Shown: piece after piece, positions 35,272 through 48,698 of the stretch
Layout: every line of letters starts with the position of its first letter
How positions within the stretch are numbered: the first letter of the stretch is position 1
Assembly (NCBI GenBank): GCA_029959085.1
Contig: JARWIR010000002.1
Location: 59,140,154 to 59,204,153 of the forward strand
DNA from: Nemophila menziesii
Taxonomy: Eukaryota > Streptophyta > Magnoliopsida > Boraginales > Hydrophyllaceae
Direction of reading: 5' to 3'
Length of the DNA stretch: 64,000 nucleotides
Notes under the pieces: model-generated
Told to the model about the DNA's origin: nothing
Databases searched by the model: none
What the model saw: the letters and a program-made list of their open reading frames with translations, nothing else
Translations under genes and position numbers: made by a program

Positions 35272-36860
35272 GTGAAGGACACCCAAGTCCCTAAATTTTT
35301 TATATTTGAACACTTAGGTCCCTTAGTTCTTATTTATCTTTTTCCAAGTATCTTTTTTAACTTATACGGTTATATTTAATGGTCAAAACTTTGACTTTTT
35401 AAAATTCCTACATTTCAAATTATAAACTATTTTAATTGTATTATTTAATTAAGAGAATTAAGAAATATAATTTATTTTTTGAGACGTATTTTTGAAAATG
35501 TTTTTTTTATCAAAAATAATATAATAAATTTTAATATTATTATTTTTAATTTTTATTTTATTTGTAAGGTGAATGTCTTCACATAATTATTTTATAAAAT
35601 AAAATATGATGAATTTTTTAGATAATATTTGGTATAAATAATACTTTTTAGTTTAAAATATTTTTTTCTATTTAACTTTTTTAAGCATTCAACACAAATG
35701 TATTATATATTTTTAAGAATCAAAATTACGTTTACATATGAAGAAAAAAGTTGAATAATTATCCAAGTAAAATTTTCTTTGATCTTTACCTCATTCTACA
35801 AAGATAAACATATAAAAAATTCACACATGCATTAAAGTATCACAATATTGTTAAAATTTGCTCATATCATGCCAAAATTATATTCTTTTGCCTAAATTTT
35901 TATTCAAAAAACTAACAAAAATATATTTATTATTTTTTTAATTAGATAAAATGTATTCCCGACTATATGATTACCATACTCACAAGATATCACAAAAATA
36001 ACAATCACACTAAAATTTAAATATCTGCATGTTGAGAAGAGTCTGCCTCATCTACTATGATCTAACAAGACATATATTAGCAATGTGGAGGAGGCAACAT
36101 CTTCTCGACATGGTGGATAATAAATTTATAGTATGAATGTTATTTTTGTCATGTCTTTTGAAATTGGTAATCATATGATTGATAATAATGTTTGTCTAAT
36201 TTAAAAATTGAATATCTTCTTAAAACTTTTGGAAGAAAAAATTAAGCAAAACGATAAGGTTTACGTATAAATAAGAGCAAATTTGAACAATCTTGCTATG
36301 TTTAATGAATGTGTGAGATTGTTTGTATAATTATCTTTGTAGAATGAGGTAAAATTATAGGAAATAATATATCCAACTTCTTTCTCAATATGTAAACGCA
36401 ATTTGATCTTAAAAATATATAATACGTCTGTGTTGAATGCTTAAAAGTTAAATAAAAAAATTATTTACACCAAATATTATTTAAATTATTTAATCTTTTT
36501 CCATTTTACGATTTTATGAATAAAATATACATTCACCTTTCAAATAAAAAAAGTAGATTTTAAAATTTATTATTTTTTTTGGTAAAAATATTTAACATAT
36601 TTTGTGTCTAAAAATATAAATTATATTTCTTAATTCTATCAATCAAAGAATACAACTAAAAAAATAGGTTAAAAATTACTAGTTTATATCTATAAGAGTA
36701 GTTAATAAAGCGTACGAAAGGAATTTTAAGAAAATTAAAATTTTATCCATTAAATATAATCATCCATGTTAAAAAAAGGGACTTGACAATAAATAAAAAA
36801 GAAATGAGAGAGCTAAGTGTCCCAATATCAAAAACATAGGGACCTAGATGTCCTTTTCCT
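35272..36860. mobile_element. foldback Mutator-like element, copy 6 (1589 bp)
   Basis: Flanked by a perfect 10-bp duplication, GGATTCAAAA at 35262-35271 and 36861-36870. This is the clearest target duplication in the window, together with copy 10. Confidence 0.88.
36028..36112 (+). other. central hairpin, copy 6
   Basis: Arms identical to copy 1. The base just outside the stem differs (CTGCATG for CTACATG), a state shared by copies 6-10. Confidence 0.5.
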
Positions 36861-36914
36861 GGATTCAAAAATGTCTTGTTTTCTTTTGTTTAGGCCCGAC
36901 CATGGGTTTGGTTC

Positions 36915-37107
36915 AGCCCAAATATATCATATGTATTATAAATGTAAAGTACATAGTACTCTTACTCCTTTGATATGGTCTTTTGACCCATCGACTTACT
37001 TTCCTTTTATGTTTTGTCTGGCCTCTCCACACCTCAAATCTCACACTCTCTGACTATCTCTCTTATTTCTTAGAAAGTAACTGGGTGTTTAATAGCTTGG
37101 TTACTGG
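36915..37107 (+). promoter_or_regulatory. plus-strand promoter and leader, copy 6
   Basis: AGCCCA at 36915, TATA-like motif and donor (37108) kept. Confidence 0.5.
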
Positions 37108-37723
37108 GTAAGATTGGCACGGCTAAGCTTATTATTGATCAAAATCGCCTTTACATGTATATTTTTTACTCAAAACCTTAATATTTGTCAGTACATTTTT
37201 TCTTAACTGCTTGGATCAATTGTATTTGTAAATATGATGGGTTCTTACGTGTTTTACTCTTTGATTTTGTTTATTTTCATTTGTTTAAATTGCATATGTT
37301 CTTTAATTCCTTTATAAGTTGTGTGGGTTTGTTTATTCTTGAGAAATTAAAAAGGATAAATTGTTACGTTTTGGGTAATAATGTGGTTAAAACCCGTGAG
37401 TAAAATTATGAGATTAAGTGTATATGAGTTTATCACAACTCTCACAATCCCACTCTCTGTTTCATAACCGATGGGGCTTGGTATTGTAATTGGGTTTTTA
37501 TTGCAATACCATATCATCGTGTATGGAAGTTGGTGTTTAGAAAAAAAATTATCACCATTTGGTTGCATTCTGAGGCAATTTCAGTTTATGCTGTTATTTT
37601 TATTAATGGTATTTTCAATCTATTAATCTTAAACAAGTGACCAATTTTCTTAATATAGTTTTTAAATTCTTTTTGTCAGTTTTTTAATTTAATAATCTCT
37701 CTTCTTTAATGATGAATTTCTAG

Positions 37724-37786
37724 GTTATGATAGCTCTTGCGGAACTATTATGCGATCAACTGAAAAAACAAAAACAAAGAGTATAA
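37724..37786 (+). pseudogene. short second exon of the plus-strand gene, copy 6
   Basis: Acceptor and frame as in copy 1. This is the last copy in the array with an intact acceptor that the window shows. Confidence 0.35.
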
Positions 37787-37835
37787 GTTAGCAGTCATTT
37801 AATACAAAGTCCATAGATGATCCTCTCACATTTGT

Positions 37836-37904
37836 TGATCTCACATTTCTTGACATTTTTTGATCTCACATTTCTTGACATTTTTTGATCTCACATTTCT
37901 TGAT
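37836..37904 (+). repeat. 25-bp minisatellite, 3 repeats, copy 6
   Basis: Same as copy 5. Confidence 0.85.
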
Positions 37905-39149
37905 GAGCCTGACCCACCCGTAAAGGACAATGAATCCTTTATTTATGTTGTTAATTGTTATTCACAATATTGATGGGCTTGGAATGCTTCTATTGAACAT
38001 GTCAATGTAACTATATGTAAGTATTAGTTGGTTAATGACCAAATAGGTAATTTATTACTTACAAGTTAAATTCACCCAAACTATGTTTGCATATCCTTTT
38101 CCCATGATTAATAAAGTTTATTGTATGAGGACATTTTTGTTAAGTTGTCATCTATTGGTGTATGAATACTTGTAAGGTTTCAATATAGTTACTTGTCCCT
38201 AACTATATAGAGTCAATGAAGATATTAAATGTGCGACCTATTTTAATCCTAATGATGAAAATAAAATCAGAGGCATTAATACTAAATGAGTTCTTCTTTT
38301 TAGTGTGTAATTGCAAGACAGGACCTTGATTATGTTCTTAAAATTGAAATTTCCAGCATGAATCGACATCGAGATATGACATGATCCCTTCATCTTATCT
38401 TTTATTTCGGACAACAAGGAAGTAATATGATATATTTCGAAATCGATATGTTAGATCAGCGATGTCCACTTGTATCATCCAAAAAACTTCCACAAAATCC
38501 GTGCAATTAACATTGACTAGATACCCCATAAACATCTTATGTCACTACACACCCAACCTTTGTATCATTTTTTAATATTTTATATACAAACCAGACCCAA
38601 AACAGAGGATACCTTACACCATAAAAACTCAGTATTACACCATAAGAGAAGGGTGTGAAGCCCACCCCTTGGCTATACGAAAGTATCATCACAAGCAAAA
38701 TGTTGTACCATAAAATTACATCCACTAAGAATCTGAGCACATCTGAGGCCCAAAAAATTGCACAACCTGTATTCCTTCTCCCTTTGATACCCTTTACCAC
38801 CCAAGAACTCCATAATAAACAAAGTAAAAAAACTAGAGTTATTTTCATAGTAACATAAAAAAACAAAATAAAAACTGTAATTAAGTCAATTGCAACAATC
38901 ATAATAAGATTTTTAGCAAAAATAAACTTTATGAAGACATACCCCAACAAGATAATGCTGAAATTTACCTTAATAAAAAAGAAAGAAAGGAGGAAAGAAG
39001 AAGAGTTAAGAAACATTCCATTATCCATTAACTATAAAAACTCAAATGTACTTGACCTTAAAATCCACAATTAGAAGAAAACTCTAGTTGCTTTACCATG
39101 TTCATGAAATATTACAATTCTAATTAACATATTATAATTAAGAAAAATT

Positions 39150-39309
39150 CTTCCATCCAATATTTGATGATCCTACACCAATTATATTCATACACATACC
39201 CCATGTTTTAAACTTACAAAAGTTAATTTATTAATTTAATGACATGTGTTTTGTTATAAAAATCAATGGCTACGATATAAATATTTGACCATCCCTTATT
39301 GGATGGAAG
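39150..39309. mobile_element. Stowaway-like MITE, copy 6
   Basis: Both ends intact; TA on the right flank. Confidence 0.55.
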
Positions 39310-40395
39310 TATTTCTTACAAAGATATATTAAAATATAAAATAAAATCTCCATTACAGTAGGAAATTGGTTATTTCAGTCATGATTTCTAACTTCATTTA
39401 GAACTTGATTTTGTTTTGATTCTTTTAAACCTATAAACATCAAAGTTGTGGACGATTGTGCAGATTGTAAGTTTATCATTTTGCCATGTTTTGCTCTATT
39501 TTGCATCATAGCATAATTACAAAACAAAGAGGAATTTCTAAGAATCAATTAATTTTTAACACAATATATTAACAAGAAAAATATGACATTTTCTAATCAC
39601 ATTATCATCAACTTGAGAATTATCCTGAAAATACACCCCTATATTCCTTAAGACATCAATTACATATATTGGAACAGAAAGAAAAATCATTTACATATGT
39701 GCCCCTCGGACAACTGGTGAAACCATTTTTAACTAACACAGGCTTATTTGCATCTTTTGGAAACATGGTGAACTCTTGAATAAAAAATGGGGTGTGTATG
39801 CTAAAAAGTTGTTTCTCCAGGTAGGAGGAAACTTAAAAAGAAAGATACAAGAAAACGATTCAACCACGAGCATGTGATATTTGTTGTTCCAATTATATTT
39901 ATTCCTCTTTCTTTTGCTAAAACAGATAAAAAGCTAAGTTGCTAAATTGATGCAATTACTAGTGTATCAAATGATTATATGGCTTTTAATCGAATGAATA
40001 GCGTGCATTTTTTCACAAATGGGTATATATTGCGACATTTAAGGACACGAGACTACTAACTAATTAACATGAAAAATTACACAACCTTTTATAAATTTAT
40101 TATTTAAACATTCAAGACAAGTAATTTGTTTATTTATAATTGAATAGGGGCATGCATCTTGTAGCATAAGTGAATTAAAAGTTTTCAATGGAATAAGGAT
40201 TACATACATTAGAAAATCGAAGCTAATCTCACAAAGGTTTTGTTTCATTTTTGGTTTCAGAACCTATAAGAGTTTGTGTAATTTAGACATTTAATATATA
40301 TATCAATGGAATAATTTGTATATGTTACAATTGAAATATGAAATGACATGATCAACAACGTTATATATGTACAATTAGTCTCGTTCACTATACTA

Positions 40396-40923
40396 TTTCA
40401 ATTTCTACAACCCAAAAATCCAGATAAGAAAGAGACACAGGAGACACAAGAAGTCTTTAGTACTTTCCATTTAGAATCATCTACTTGTGGACAAGTAAAT
40501 ATTTCACTCAGGTGTAACGATACTTTGAGAAGAAACAATACTGAGTATGTGAGCATTCATGCAGTGCTCAAATATGTTGAACAAAACTATTCAAAATCAG
40601 AGTAAAGATCTTTATTTATCTTCTGGGTTGAAGGAACTATGCGAAAGATTTGTAAGATTACAGTTACCTTCAAGTTCCACTAGTAGTACAGGGTAAATCC
40701 AAAGAAAATATTTTTAAGTGTTGCGGGCCTATCTGTAGTTAACGATGATATAACTAACGGCAATGAAAAAATTCGTATATCTATAGTAAATAAAACGGGT
40801 ATTGAAGAGGAACTTCCGAGATTTATTTACATGAAATAAAGTAACCCAAACACACAATTTAGGAATCCTTCTTTTTGAATTGACTCTATCCAGAATTTCC
40901 ACCTGTCCAAACAACACAGATAG
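40396..40923 (+). pseudogene. SUVR-like pseudogene fragment, copy 7
   Basis: The first stretch lies in an 85-codon open frame (40348-40605) because TATAATTAG upstream became TACAATTAG; the ATG is not supported as a real start. The third stretch has VVNDDITNG as in copy 6, with a private Glu to Lys (VNKTG). Confidence 0.6.
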
Positions 40924-41077
40924 TTCATATACCTTTGCCTAGCATCAACTAAATAAAATCAATATTAAATTTATACATAAAACCATACATTAACCACCAC
41001 CGCTCTAAATCAATTAACTCAACAGTAACATAAATGAAAGTAATAGTAACAAGTAACATTTATCAAGTAAATCTTAC

Positions 41078-41171
41078 CATAAAAATATGAAACCTCCCTG
41101 AAATGGCATGGTCAACGATCTTATTCGATTTGTTTATATCTTCTGTAATATTTTTCTTGACATGGCCCGAC
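41078..41171 (-). pseudogene. minus-strand exon-like segment, copy 7
   Basis: 94 nt, as copy 6. Confidence 0.4.
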
Positions 41172-41804
41172 CTATATGAAAAACAAGGGATTAATCCCAA
41201 TTTCATGACGATTATCAATAAATAACACATAAATTTTACAATTCACTTATTCATGGCTTATTTTCATATCTGCACAATAATAACACATGTTTCAAGTTAA
41301 GATGGATATACAGATGTATAGAGAAAAAGGTGTTTTGGGAGGTAAATGTACCAACATTTGGCTACTGATGGGATGGCCAAACTTCTTTTTGATAGAAACT
41401 ATTACTATTGACATTTCAATAGAGTTTTATTTTTGGGTGCCCCTATGGCTCAGATTTATTTAGGCAAATCAACCACATACACTTTTTTCATTAGTTTTCT
41501 GTCAAACAATTTCATTATCAAAAGTAACACATCCTCACTATCTCTTACGTTTGTTTTCACTTAGGGTTGCGTGAAGATTCAGTTTTTAGTTATTACAAAT
41601 TAATAATCAGAGAATTATAAAAGAAGAAATGAATCGAAAGATTACCTGATTTAAAAGCCACTGATTGAAGGAAGGATCGATTTTGGAGAAGATTCGTTTA
41701 TCTTTATGCTGTCCAATGAACCTTTACCCTTCTTTACTTTTTTACTTTCTACCAATTGACCAGAGGAATAAGGGAACCAAAGATAGATAACGGTGTTTTA
41801 TAGA

Positions 41805-41857
41805 TAAAATGTTGATTGTTAAAAAATAAATACACACCATTTTACATGGGCCGGCAG
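41805..41857 (-). promoter_or_regulatory. minus-strand promoter, copy 7
   Basis: TATA box (41805-41814) and the TGGGCC motif are intact. Confidence 0.5.
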
Positions 41858-41966
41858 TATGCTAATATGACACTTAAAATATACTCACGTATTTAATTTT
41901 TTATTAAAACTCAAACCCGCGCCCTAAAAACTCCCCGCCCAACCTTTGACCCAATAGGATTCAAAA

Positions 41967-43574
41967 GTGAAGGACACCCAAGTCCCTAAATTTTTTATAT
42001 TTGAACACTTAGGTCCCTTAGTTCTTATTTATCTTTTTCCAAGTATCTTTTTTAACTTATACGGTTATATTTAATGGTCAAAACTTTGACTTTTTAAAAT
42101 TCCTACATTTCAAATTATAAACTATTTTAATTGTATTATTTAATTAAGAGAATTAAGAAATATAATTTATTTTTTGAGACGTATTTTTGAAAATGTTTTT
42201 TTTATCAAAAATAATATAATAAATTTTAATATTATTATTTTTAATTTTTATTTTATTTGTAAGGTGAATGTCTTCACATAATTATTTTATAAAATAAAAT
42301 ATGATGAATTTTTTAGATAATATTTGGTATAAATAATACTTTTTAGTTTAAAATATTTTTTTCTATTTAACTTTTTTAAGCATTCAACACAAATGTATTA
42401 TATATTTTTAAGAATCAAAATTACGTTTACATATGAAGAAAAAAGTTGAATAATTATCCAAGTAAAATTTTCTTTGATCTTTACCTCATTCTACAAAGAT
42501 AAACATATAAAAAATTCACACATGCATTAAAGTATCACAATATTGTTAAAATTTGCTCATATCATGCCAAAATTATATTCTTTTGCCTAAATTTTTATTC
42601 AAAAAACTAACAAAAATATATTTATTATTTTTTTAATTAGATAAAATGTATTCCCGACTATATGATTACCATACTCACAAGATATCACAAAAATAACAAT
42701 CACACTAAAATTTAAATATCTGCATGTTGAGAAGAGTCTGCCTCATCTACTATGATCTAACAAGACATATATTAGCAATGTGGAGGAGGCAACATCTTCT
42801 CGACATGGTGGATAATAAATTTATAGTATGAATGTTATTTTTGTCATGTCTTTTGAAATTGGTAATCATATGATTGATAATACTGTTTGTCTAATTTAAA
42901 AATTGAATATCTTCTTAAAACTTTTGGAAGAAAAAATTAAGCAAAACGATAAAGTTTACGTATAAATAAGAGCAAATTTGAACAATCTTGCTATGTTTAA
43001 TGAATGTGTGAGATTGTTTGTATAATTATCTTTGTAGAATGAGGTAAAATTATAGGAAATAATATATCCAACTTCTTTCTCAATATGTAAACGCAATTCT
43101 GATCTTAAAAATATATAATACGTCTGTGTTGAATGCTTAAAAGTTAAATAAAAAAAATTATTTGTATATTACAAAATATTATTCACAGCAAATATTATTT
43201 AAATTATTTAATCTTTTTCCATTTTTACGATTTTATGAATAAAATATACATTCACCTTTCAAATAAAAAAAGTAGATTTTAAAATTTATTATTTTTTTTG
43301 GTAAAAATATTTAACATATTTTGTGTCTAAAAATATAAATTATATTTCTTAATTCTATCAATCAAAGAATACAACTAAAAAAATAGGTTAAAAATTAAAA
43401 GTTTATATCTATACAAGTAGTTAATAAAGCGTACGAAAGGAATTTTAAGAAAACTAAAATTTTATCCATTAAATATAATCATCCATATTAAAAAAGGGAC
43501 TTGACAATAAATAAAAAAGAAATGAGGGAGCTATGTGTCCCAATATCAAATAGGGACCTAGATGTCCTTTTCCC
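41967..43574. mobile_element. foldback Mutator-like element, copy 7 (1608 bp)
   Basis: Flanked by GGATTCAAAA (41957-41966) and GGATTAAAAA (from 43575). The 21-bp stretch deleted in copies 4-6 is present. Confidence 0.85.
42723..42807 (+). other. central hairpin, copy 7
   Basis: Identical to copy 6. Confidence 0.5.
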
Positions 43575-43628
43575 GGATTAAAAAATGTTTTGTTTTCTTT
43601 TGTTTAGGCCGGACCATGGGTTTGGTCC

Positions 43629-43821
43629 AGCCCAAATATATCATATGTATTATAAATGTATAGTACATAGTACTCTTACTCCTTCGATATGGTCTTTTGA
43701 CCCATCGACTTACTTTCCTATTATGTTTTGTCTGGCCTCTCCACACCTCAAATCTCACACTCTCTGTCTATCTCTCTTATTTCTCAGAAAGTAACTGTGT
43801 GTTTAATAGCTTGGTTACTGG
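43629..43821 (+). promoter_or_regulatory. plus-strand promoter and leader, copy 7
   Basis: AGCCCA at 43629 and donor at 43822 kept; several leader changes shared with copies 8 and 9 (GGTCCAGCCC, TTCTCAG, ACTGTGTG). Confidence 0.5.
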
Positions 43822-44437
43822 GTAAGATTGGCACGGCTAAGCTTATTATTGATCAAAATCGTCTTTACATGTATATTTTTTACTCAAAACCTTAATATTT
43901 GTCAGTACATTGTTTCTTAAGTGCTTGGATCAATTGTATTTGTAAATATGATGGGTTCTTACGTGTTTTACTCTTTGATTTTGTTTATTTTCATTTGTTT
44001 AAATTGCATAGGTTCGTTAATTCCTTTATAAGTTGTGTGGGTTTGTTTATTCTTGAGAAATTAAAAAGGATAAATTGTTACGTTTTGGGTAATAATGTGG
44101 TTAAAACCCGTGAGTAAAATTATGAGATTAAGGGTATATGAGTTTATCACAACTCTCACAATCCCACTCCCTGTTTCATAACCGATGGGGCTTGGTATTG
44201 TAATTGGGTTTTTATTGCAATACCATATCATTGTGTATGGAAGTTGGTGTTTCTAAAAAAAATTATCACCATTTGGTTTCATTCTGAGGCAATTTCAGTT
44301 TATGCTGTTATTTTTATTAACGGTATTTTCAATCTATTAATCTTAAACAAGTGACCAATTTTCTTAATATAGTTTTTAAATTCTTTTTATCAGTTTTTTA
44401 ATTTAAAAATCTCTCTTCCTTAATGATGAATTTCTAT

Positions 44438-44500
44438 GTTATGATAGCTCTTGCGGAACTATTATGCGATCAACTGAAAAAACAAAAACAAAGAGTATAA
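44438..44500 (+). pseudogene. short second exon, splice acceptor lost, copy 7
   Basis: The acceptor TTTCTAGG is changed to TTTCTATG, so normal splicing at this site is impossible. The 19-residue frame (ATG at 44441) is otherwise unchanged. Confidence 0.35.
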
Positions 44501-44549
44501 GTTAGCAGTCATTTAATACAAGGTCCATAGATGATCCTCTCACATTTGT

Positions 44550-44643
44550 TGATCTCACATTTCTTGACATTTTTTGATCTCACATTTCTTGACATTTTTT
44601 GATCTCACATTTCTTGATATTTTTTGATCTCACATTTCTTGAT
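44550..44643 (+). repeat. 25-bp minisatellite, 4 repeats, copy 7
   Basis: Third repeat marked by TTGATATTT instead of TTGACATTT; same array in copies 8 and 9. Confidence 0.85.
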
Positions 44644-45888
44644 GAGCCTGACCCACCCGTAAAGGACACTGAATCCTTTATTTATGTTGTTAATTGTTAT
44701 TCATAATATTGATGGGCTTGGAATGCTTCTATTGAACATGTCAATGTAACTATATGTAAGTATTAGTTGGTTAATGACCAAATAGGTAATTTATTACTTA
44801 CAAGTTAAATTCACCCAAACTATGTTTGCATATCCTTTTCCCATGATTAATAAAGTTTATTGTATGAGGACATTTTTGTTAAGTTGTCATCTATTGGTGT
44901 ATGAATACTTGTAAGGTTTAAATATAGTTACTTGTCCCTAACTATATAGAGTCAATGAAGATATTAAATGTGCGACCTATTTTAATCCTAATGATGAAAA
45001 TAAAATATGAGGCATTAATACTAAATGAGTTCTTCTTTTTAGTGTGTAATTGCAAGACAGGACCTTCATTATGTTCTTAAAATTGAAATTTCAAGCATGA
45101 ATCGACATCGAGATAGGACATAATCCCTTCATCTTTTCTTTTATTTCGGACAACAAGGAAGTAATATGATATATATCAAAATCGATATGTTAGATCAGCG
45201 ATGTCCACTTGTATCATCCAAAAAACTTCCACAAAATCCGTGCAATTAACATTGACTAGATACCCATAAACATCTTATGTCACTACACACCCAACCTTTG
45301 TATGATTTTTTAATATTTTATATACAAACCAGACCCAATACAGAGGATACCTTACACCATAAAAACTCAGTATTACACCATAAGAGAAGGGTGTGAAGCC
45401 CACCCCTTGTCTATACAAAAGTATCATCACAAGCAAAATGTTGTACCATAAAATTACATCCACTAAGAATCCGAGCACATCTGAGGCCCAAAATTTCGCA
45501 CAACCTGTATTCTTCTCCCTTTGATACCCTTTACCACCCAACAACTCCATAATAAACAAACTAAAAAAACTAGAGTTATTTTCATAGTAACATAAAAAAA
45601 AACAAAAAAAAAACTGTAATTAAGTCAATTGCAATAATGATAATAAGATTTTTAGCAAAAATAAACTTTATGAAGACATACCCCAACAAGATAATGCTGA
45701 AATTTAACTTAATAAAAAAGAAAGAAAGGAGGAAAGAAGAAGAGTTAAGAAACATTCCATTATCCATTAACTATAAAAACTCAAATGTACTTGACCTTAA
45801 AATCCACAATTAGAAGAAAACTCTAGTTGCTTTACCAAGTTCATGAATTATTACAATTCTAATTAACATATTAAAATTAAGAAAAATT

Positions 45889-46047
45889 CTTCCATCCAAT
45901 ATTTGATGATCCTACACCAATTATATTCATACACATACCCCATGTTTTAAACTTACAAAAGTTAATTTATTAATTTAATGACATGTGTTTTGTTATAAAA
46001 ATCAATGGTTACGATATAAATATTTGACCATCCCTTATTGATGGAAG
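45889..46047. mobile_element. Stowaway-like MITE, copy 7
   Basis: One base missing in the right repeat (TTGATGGAAG); right flank TC as in copy 3. Confidence 0.5.
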
Positions 46048-47128
46048 TCTTTCTTACAAAGATATATTAAAATATAAAATAAAATCTCCATTAGGAAATT
46101 GGTTATTTCAGTCATGATTTCTAGCTTCATTTAGAACTTGATTTTGTTTTGATTCTTTTAAACATATAAGCATCAAAGTTGTGGACGATTGTGCAGATTG
46201 TAAGTTTATCATTTTGCCATGTTTTGCTCTATTTTGCATCATAGCATAATTACAAAACGAAGAGGAATTTCTAAGAATCAATTAATTTTGAACACAATAT
46301 ATTAACAAGAAAAATATGACATTTTCTAATCACATTATCATCAACTTGAGAATTATCCTGAAAATACACCCCTATATTCCTTAAGACATCAATTACATAT
46401 ATTGGAACAGAAAGAAAAATCATCTACATATGTGCCCCTCGGACAACTGGTGAAACCATTTTTAACTAACACAGGCTTATTTGCATCTTTTGGAAACATG
46501 GTGAACTCTTGAATAAAAAATGGGGTGTGTATGCTAAAAAGTTGTTTCTCCAGGTAGGAGGAAACTTAAAAAGAAAGATACAAGAAAACGATTCAACCAC
46601 GAGCATGTGATATTTGTCGTTCCAATTATATTTATTCCTCTTTCTTTTGCTAAAACAGATAAAAAGCTAAGTTGCTAAATTGATGCAATTACTAGTGTAT
46701 CAAATGATTATATGGCTTTTAATCGAATGAATAGCGTGCATTTTTTCACAAATGGGTATATATTGCGACATTTAAGGACACGAGACTACTAACTAATTAA
46801 TATGAAAAATTACACAACCTTTTATAAATTTATTATTTAAACATTCAAGAGAAGTAATTTGTTTATTTATAATTGAATAGGGGGATGCATCTTGTAGCAT
46901 AAGTGAATTAAAAGTTTTCAATGTAATAAGGATTACATACATTAGAAAATCCAAGCTAATCTCACAAAGGTTTTGTTTCATTTTTTGTTTCAGAACCTAT
47001 AAGAGTTTGTGTAATTTAGACATTTAATATATATATCAATGGAATAATTTGTATATGTTACAATTGAAATATGAAATGACATGATCAACAACGTTATATA
47101 TGTATAATTAGTCTCGTTCACTATACTA

Positions 47129-47656
47129 TTTCAATTTCTACAACCCAAAAATCCAGATAAGAAAGAGACACACGAGACACAAGAAGTCTTTAGTACTTTC
47201 CATTTAGAATCATCTACTTGTGGACAAGTAAATATTTCACTCAGGTGTAACGATACTTTGAGAAGAAACAATACTGAGTATGTGAGCATTCATGCAGTGC
47301 TCAAATATGTTGAACAAAACTATTCAAAATCAGAGTAAAGATCTTGATTTATCTTCTGGGTTGAAGGAACTATGCGAAAGATTTGTAAGATTACAGTTAC
47401 CTTCAAGTTCCACTAGTAGTACAGGGTAAATCCAAAGAAAATATTTTTAAGTGTTGCGGGCCTATCTGTAGTTAACGATGATATAACTAACGGCAATGAA
47501 AAAATTTGTATATCTATAGTAAATGAAACGGGTATTGAAGAGGAACTTCCGAGATTTATTTACATGAAATAAAGTAACCCAAACACACAATTTAGGAATC
47601 CTTCTTTTTGAATTGACTCTATCCAGAATTTCCACCTGTCCAAACAACACAGATAG
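47129..47656 (+). pseudogene. SUVR-like pseudogene fragment, copy 8
   Basis: Third stretch combines VVNDDITNG (as copies 6, 7) with KICISIVNE (as copies 4, 5), a mosaic of two alleles. Confidence 0.6.
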
Positions 47657-47810
47657 TTCATATACCTTTGCCTAGCATCAACTAAATAAAATCAATATTA
47701 AATTTATACATAAAACCATACATTAACCACCACCGCTCTAAATCAATTAACTCAACAGTAACATAAATGAAAGTAATAGTAACAAGTAACATTTATCAAG
47801 TAAATCTTAC

Positions 47811-47904
47811 CATAAAAATATGAAACCTCCCTGAAATGGCATGGTCAACGATCTTATTCGATTTGTTTATATCTTCTGTAATATTTTTCTTGACATGGCC
47901 CGAC
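47811..47904 (-). pseudogene. minus-strand exon-like segment, copy 8
   Basis: 94 nt, as copies 6 and 7. Confidence 0.4.
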
Positions 47905-48526
47905 CTATATGAAAAACAAGGGATTAATCCCAATTTCATGACGATTATCAATAAATAACACATAAATTTTACAATTCACTTATTCATGGTTTATTTTCAT
48001 ATCTGCACAATAATAACACATGTTTCAAGTTAAGATGGATATACAGATGTATAGAGAAAAAGGTGTTTTGGGAGGTAAATGTACCAACATTTGGCTACTG
48101 ATGGGATGGCCAAACTTCTTTTTGATAGAAACTATTACTATTGACATTTCAATAGAGTTTTATTTTTGGGTGCCCCTATGGCTCAGATTTATTTAGGCAA
48201 ATCAACCACATACACTTTTTTCATTAGTTTTCTGTCAAACAATTTCATTATCAAAAGTAACACATCCTCACTATCTCTTACGTTTGTTTTCACTTAGGGT
48301 TGCGTGAAGATTCAGTTTTTAGTTATTACAAATTAATAATCGAGAATTATAAAAGAAGAAAGGAATCGAAAGATTACCTGATTTAAAAGCCACTGATTGA
48401 AGGAAGGATCGATTTTGGAGAAGATTCGTTTATCTTTATGCTGTCCAATGAACCTTTACCCTTCTTTACTTTTTTACTTTCTACCAATTGACCAGAGGAA
48501 TAAGGGAACCAAAGATAGATAACGGT

Positions 48527-48586
48527 GTTTTATAGATAAAATGTTGATTGTTAAAAAATAAATACACACCATTTTACATGGGCCGG
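48527..48586 (-). promoter_or_regulatory. minus-strand promoter, copy 8
   Basis: TATA box (48527-48536) and the TGGGCC motif are intact. Confidence 0.5.
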
Positions 48587-48698
48587 CAGTATGCTAATAT
48601 GACACTTAAAATATACTCACGTATTTAATTTTTTATTAAAACTCAAACCCGCGCCCTAAAAACTCCCCGCCCAACCTTTGACCCAATAGGATTCAAAA

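Larger units (their letters stand above)
33213..39906. repeat. macrosatellite unit, copy 6 (6694 bp)
   Basis: The left half is close to copies 7 and 8 (GGGCCTATC, GTTAACGATG, ACATGTTTCAAG); the right half is close to copy 5. The transposon target duplication is a perfect 10-bp match here. Three minisatellite repeats. Confidence 0.98.
39907..46639. repeat. macrosatellite unit, copy 7 (6733 bp)
   Basis: The left half is nearly identical to copy 6. From about 43080 onward it switches to the haplotype of copies 8 and 9 (GGTCCAGCCC, lost splice acceptor, four minisatellite repeats). Confidence 0.98.
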
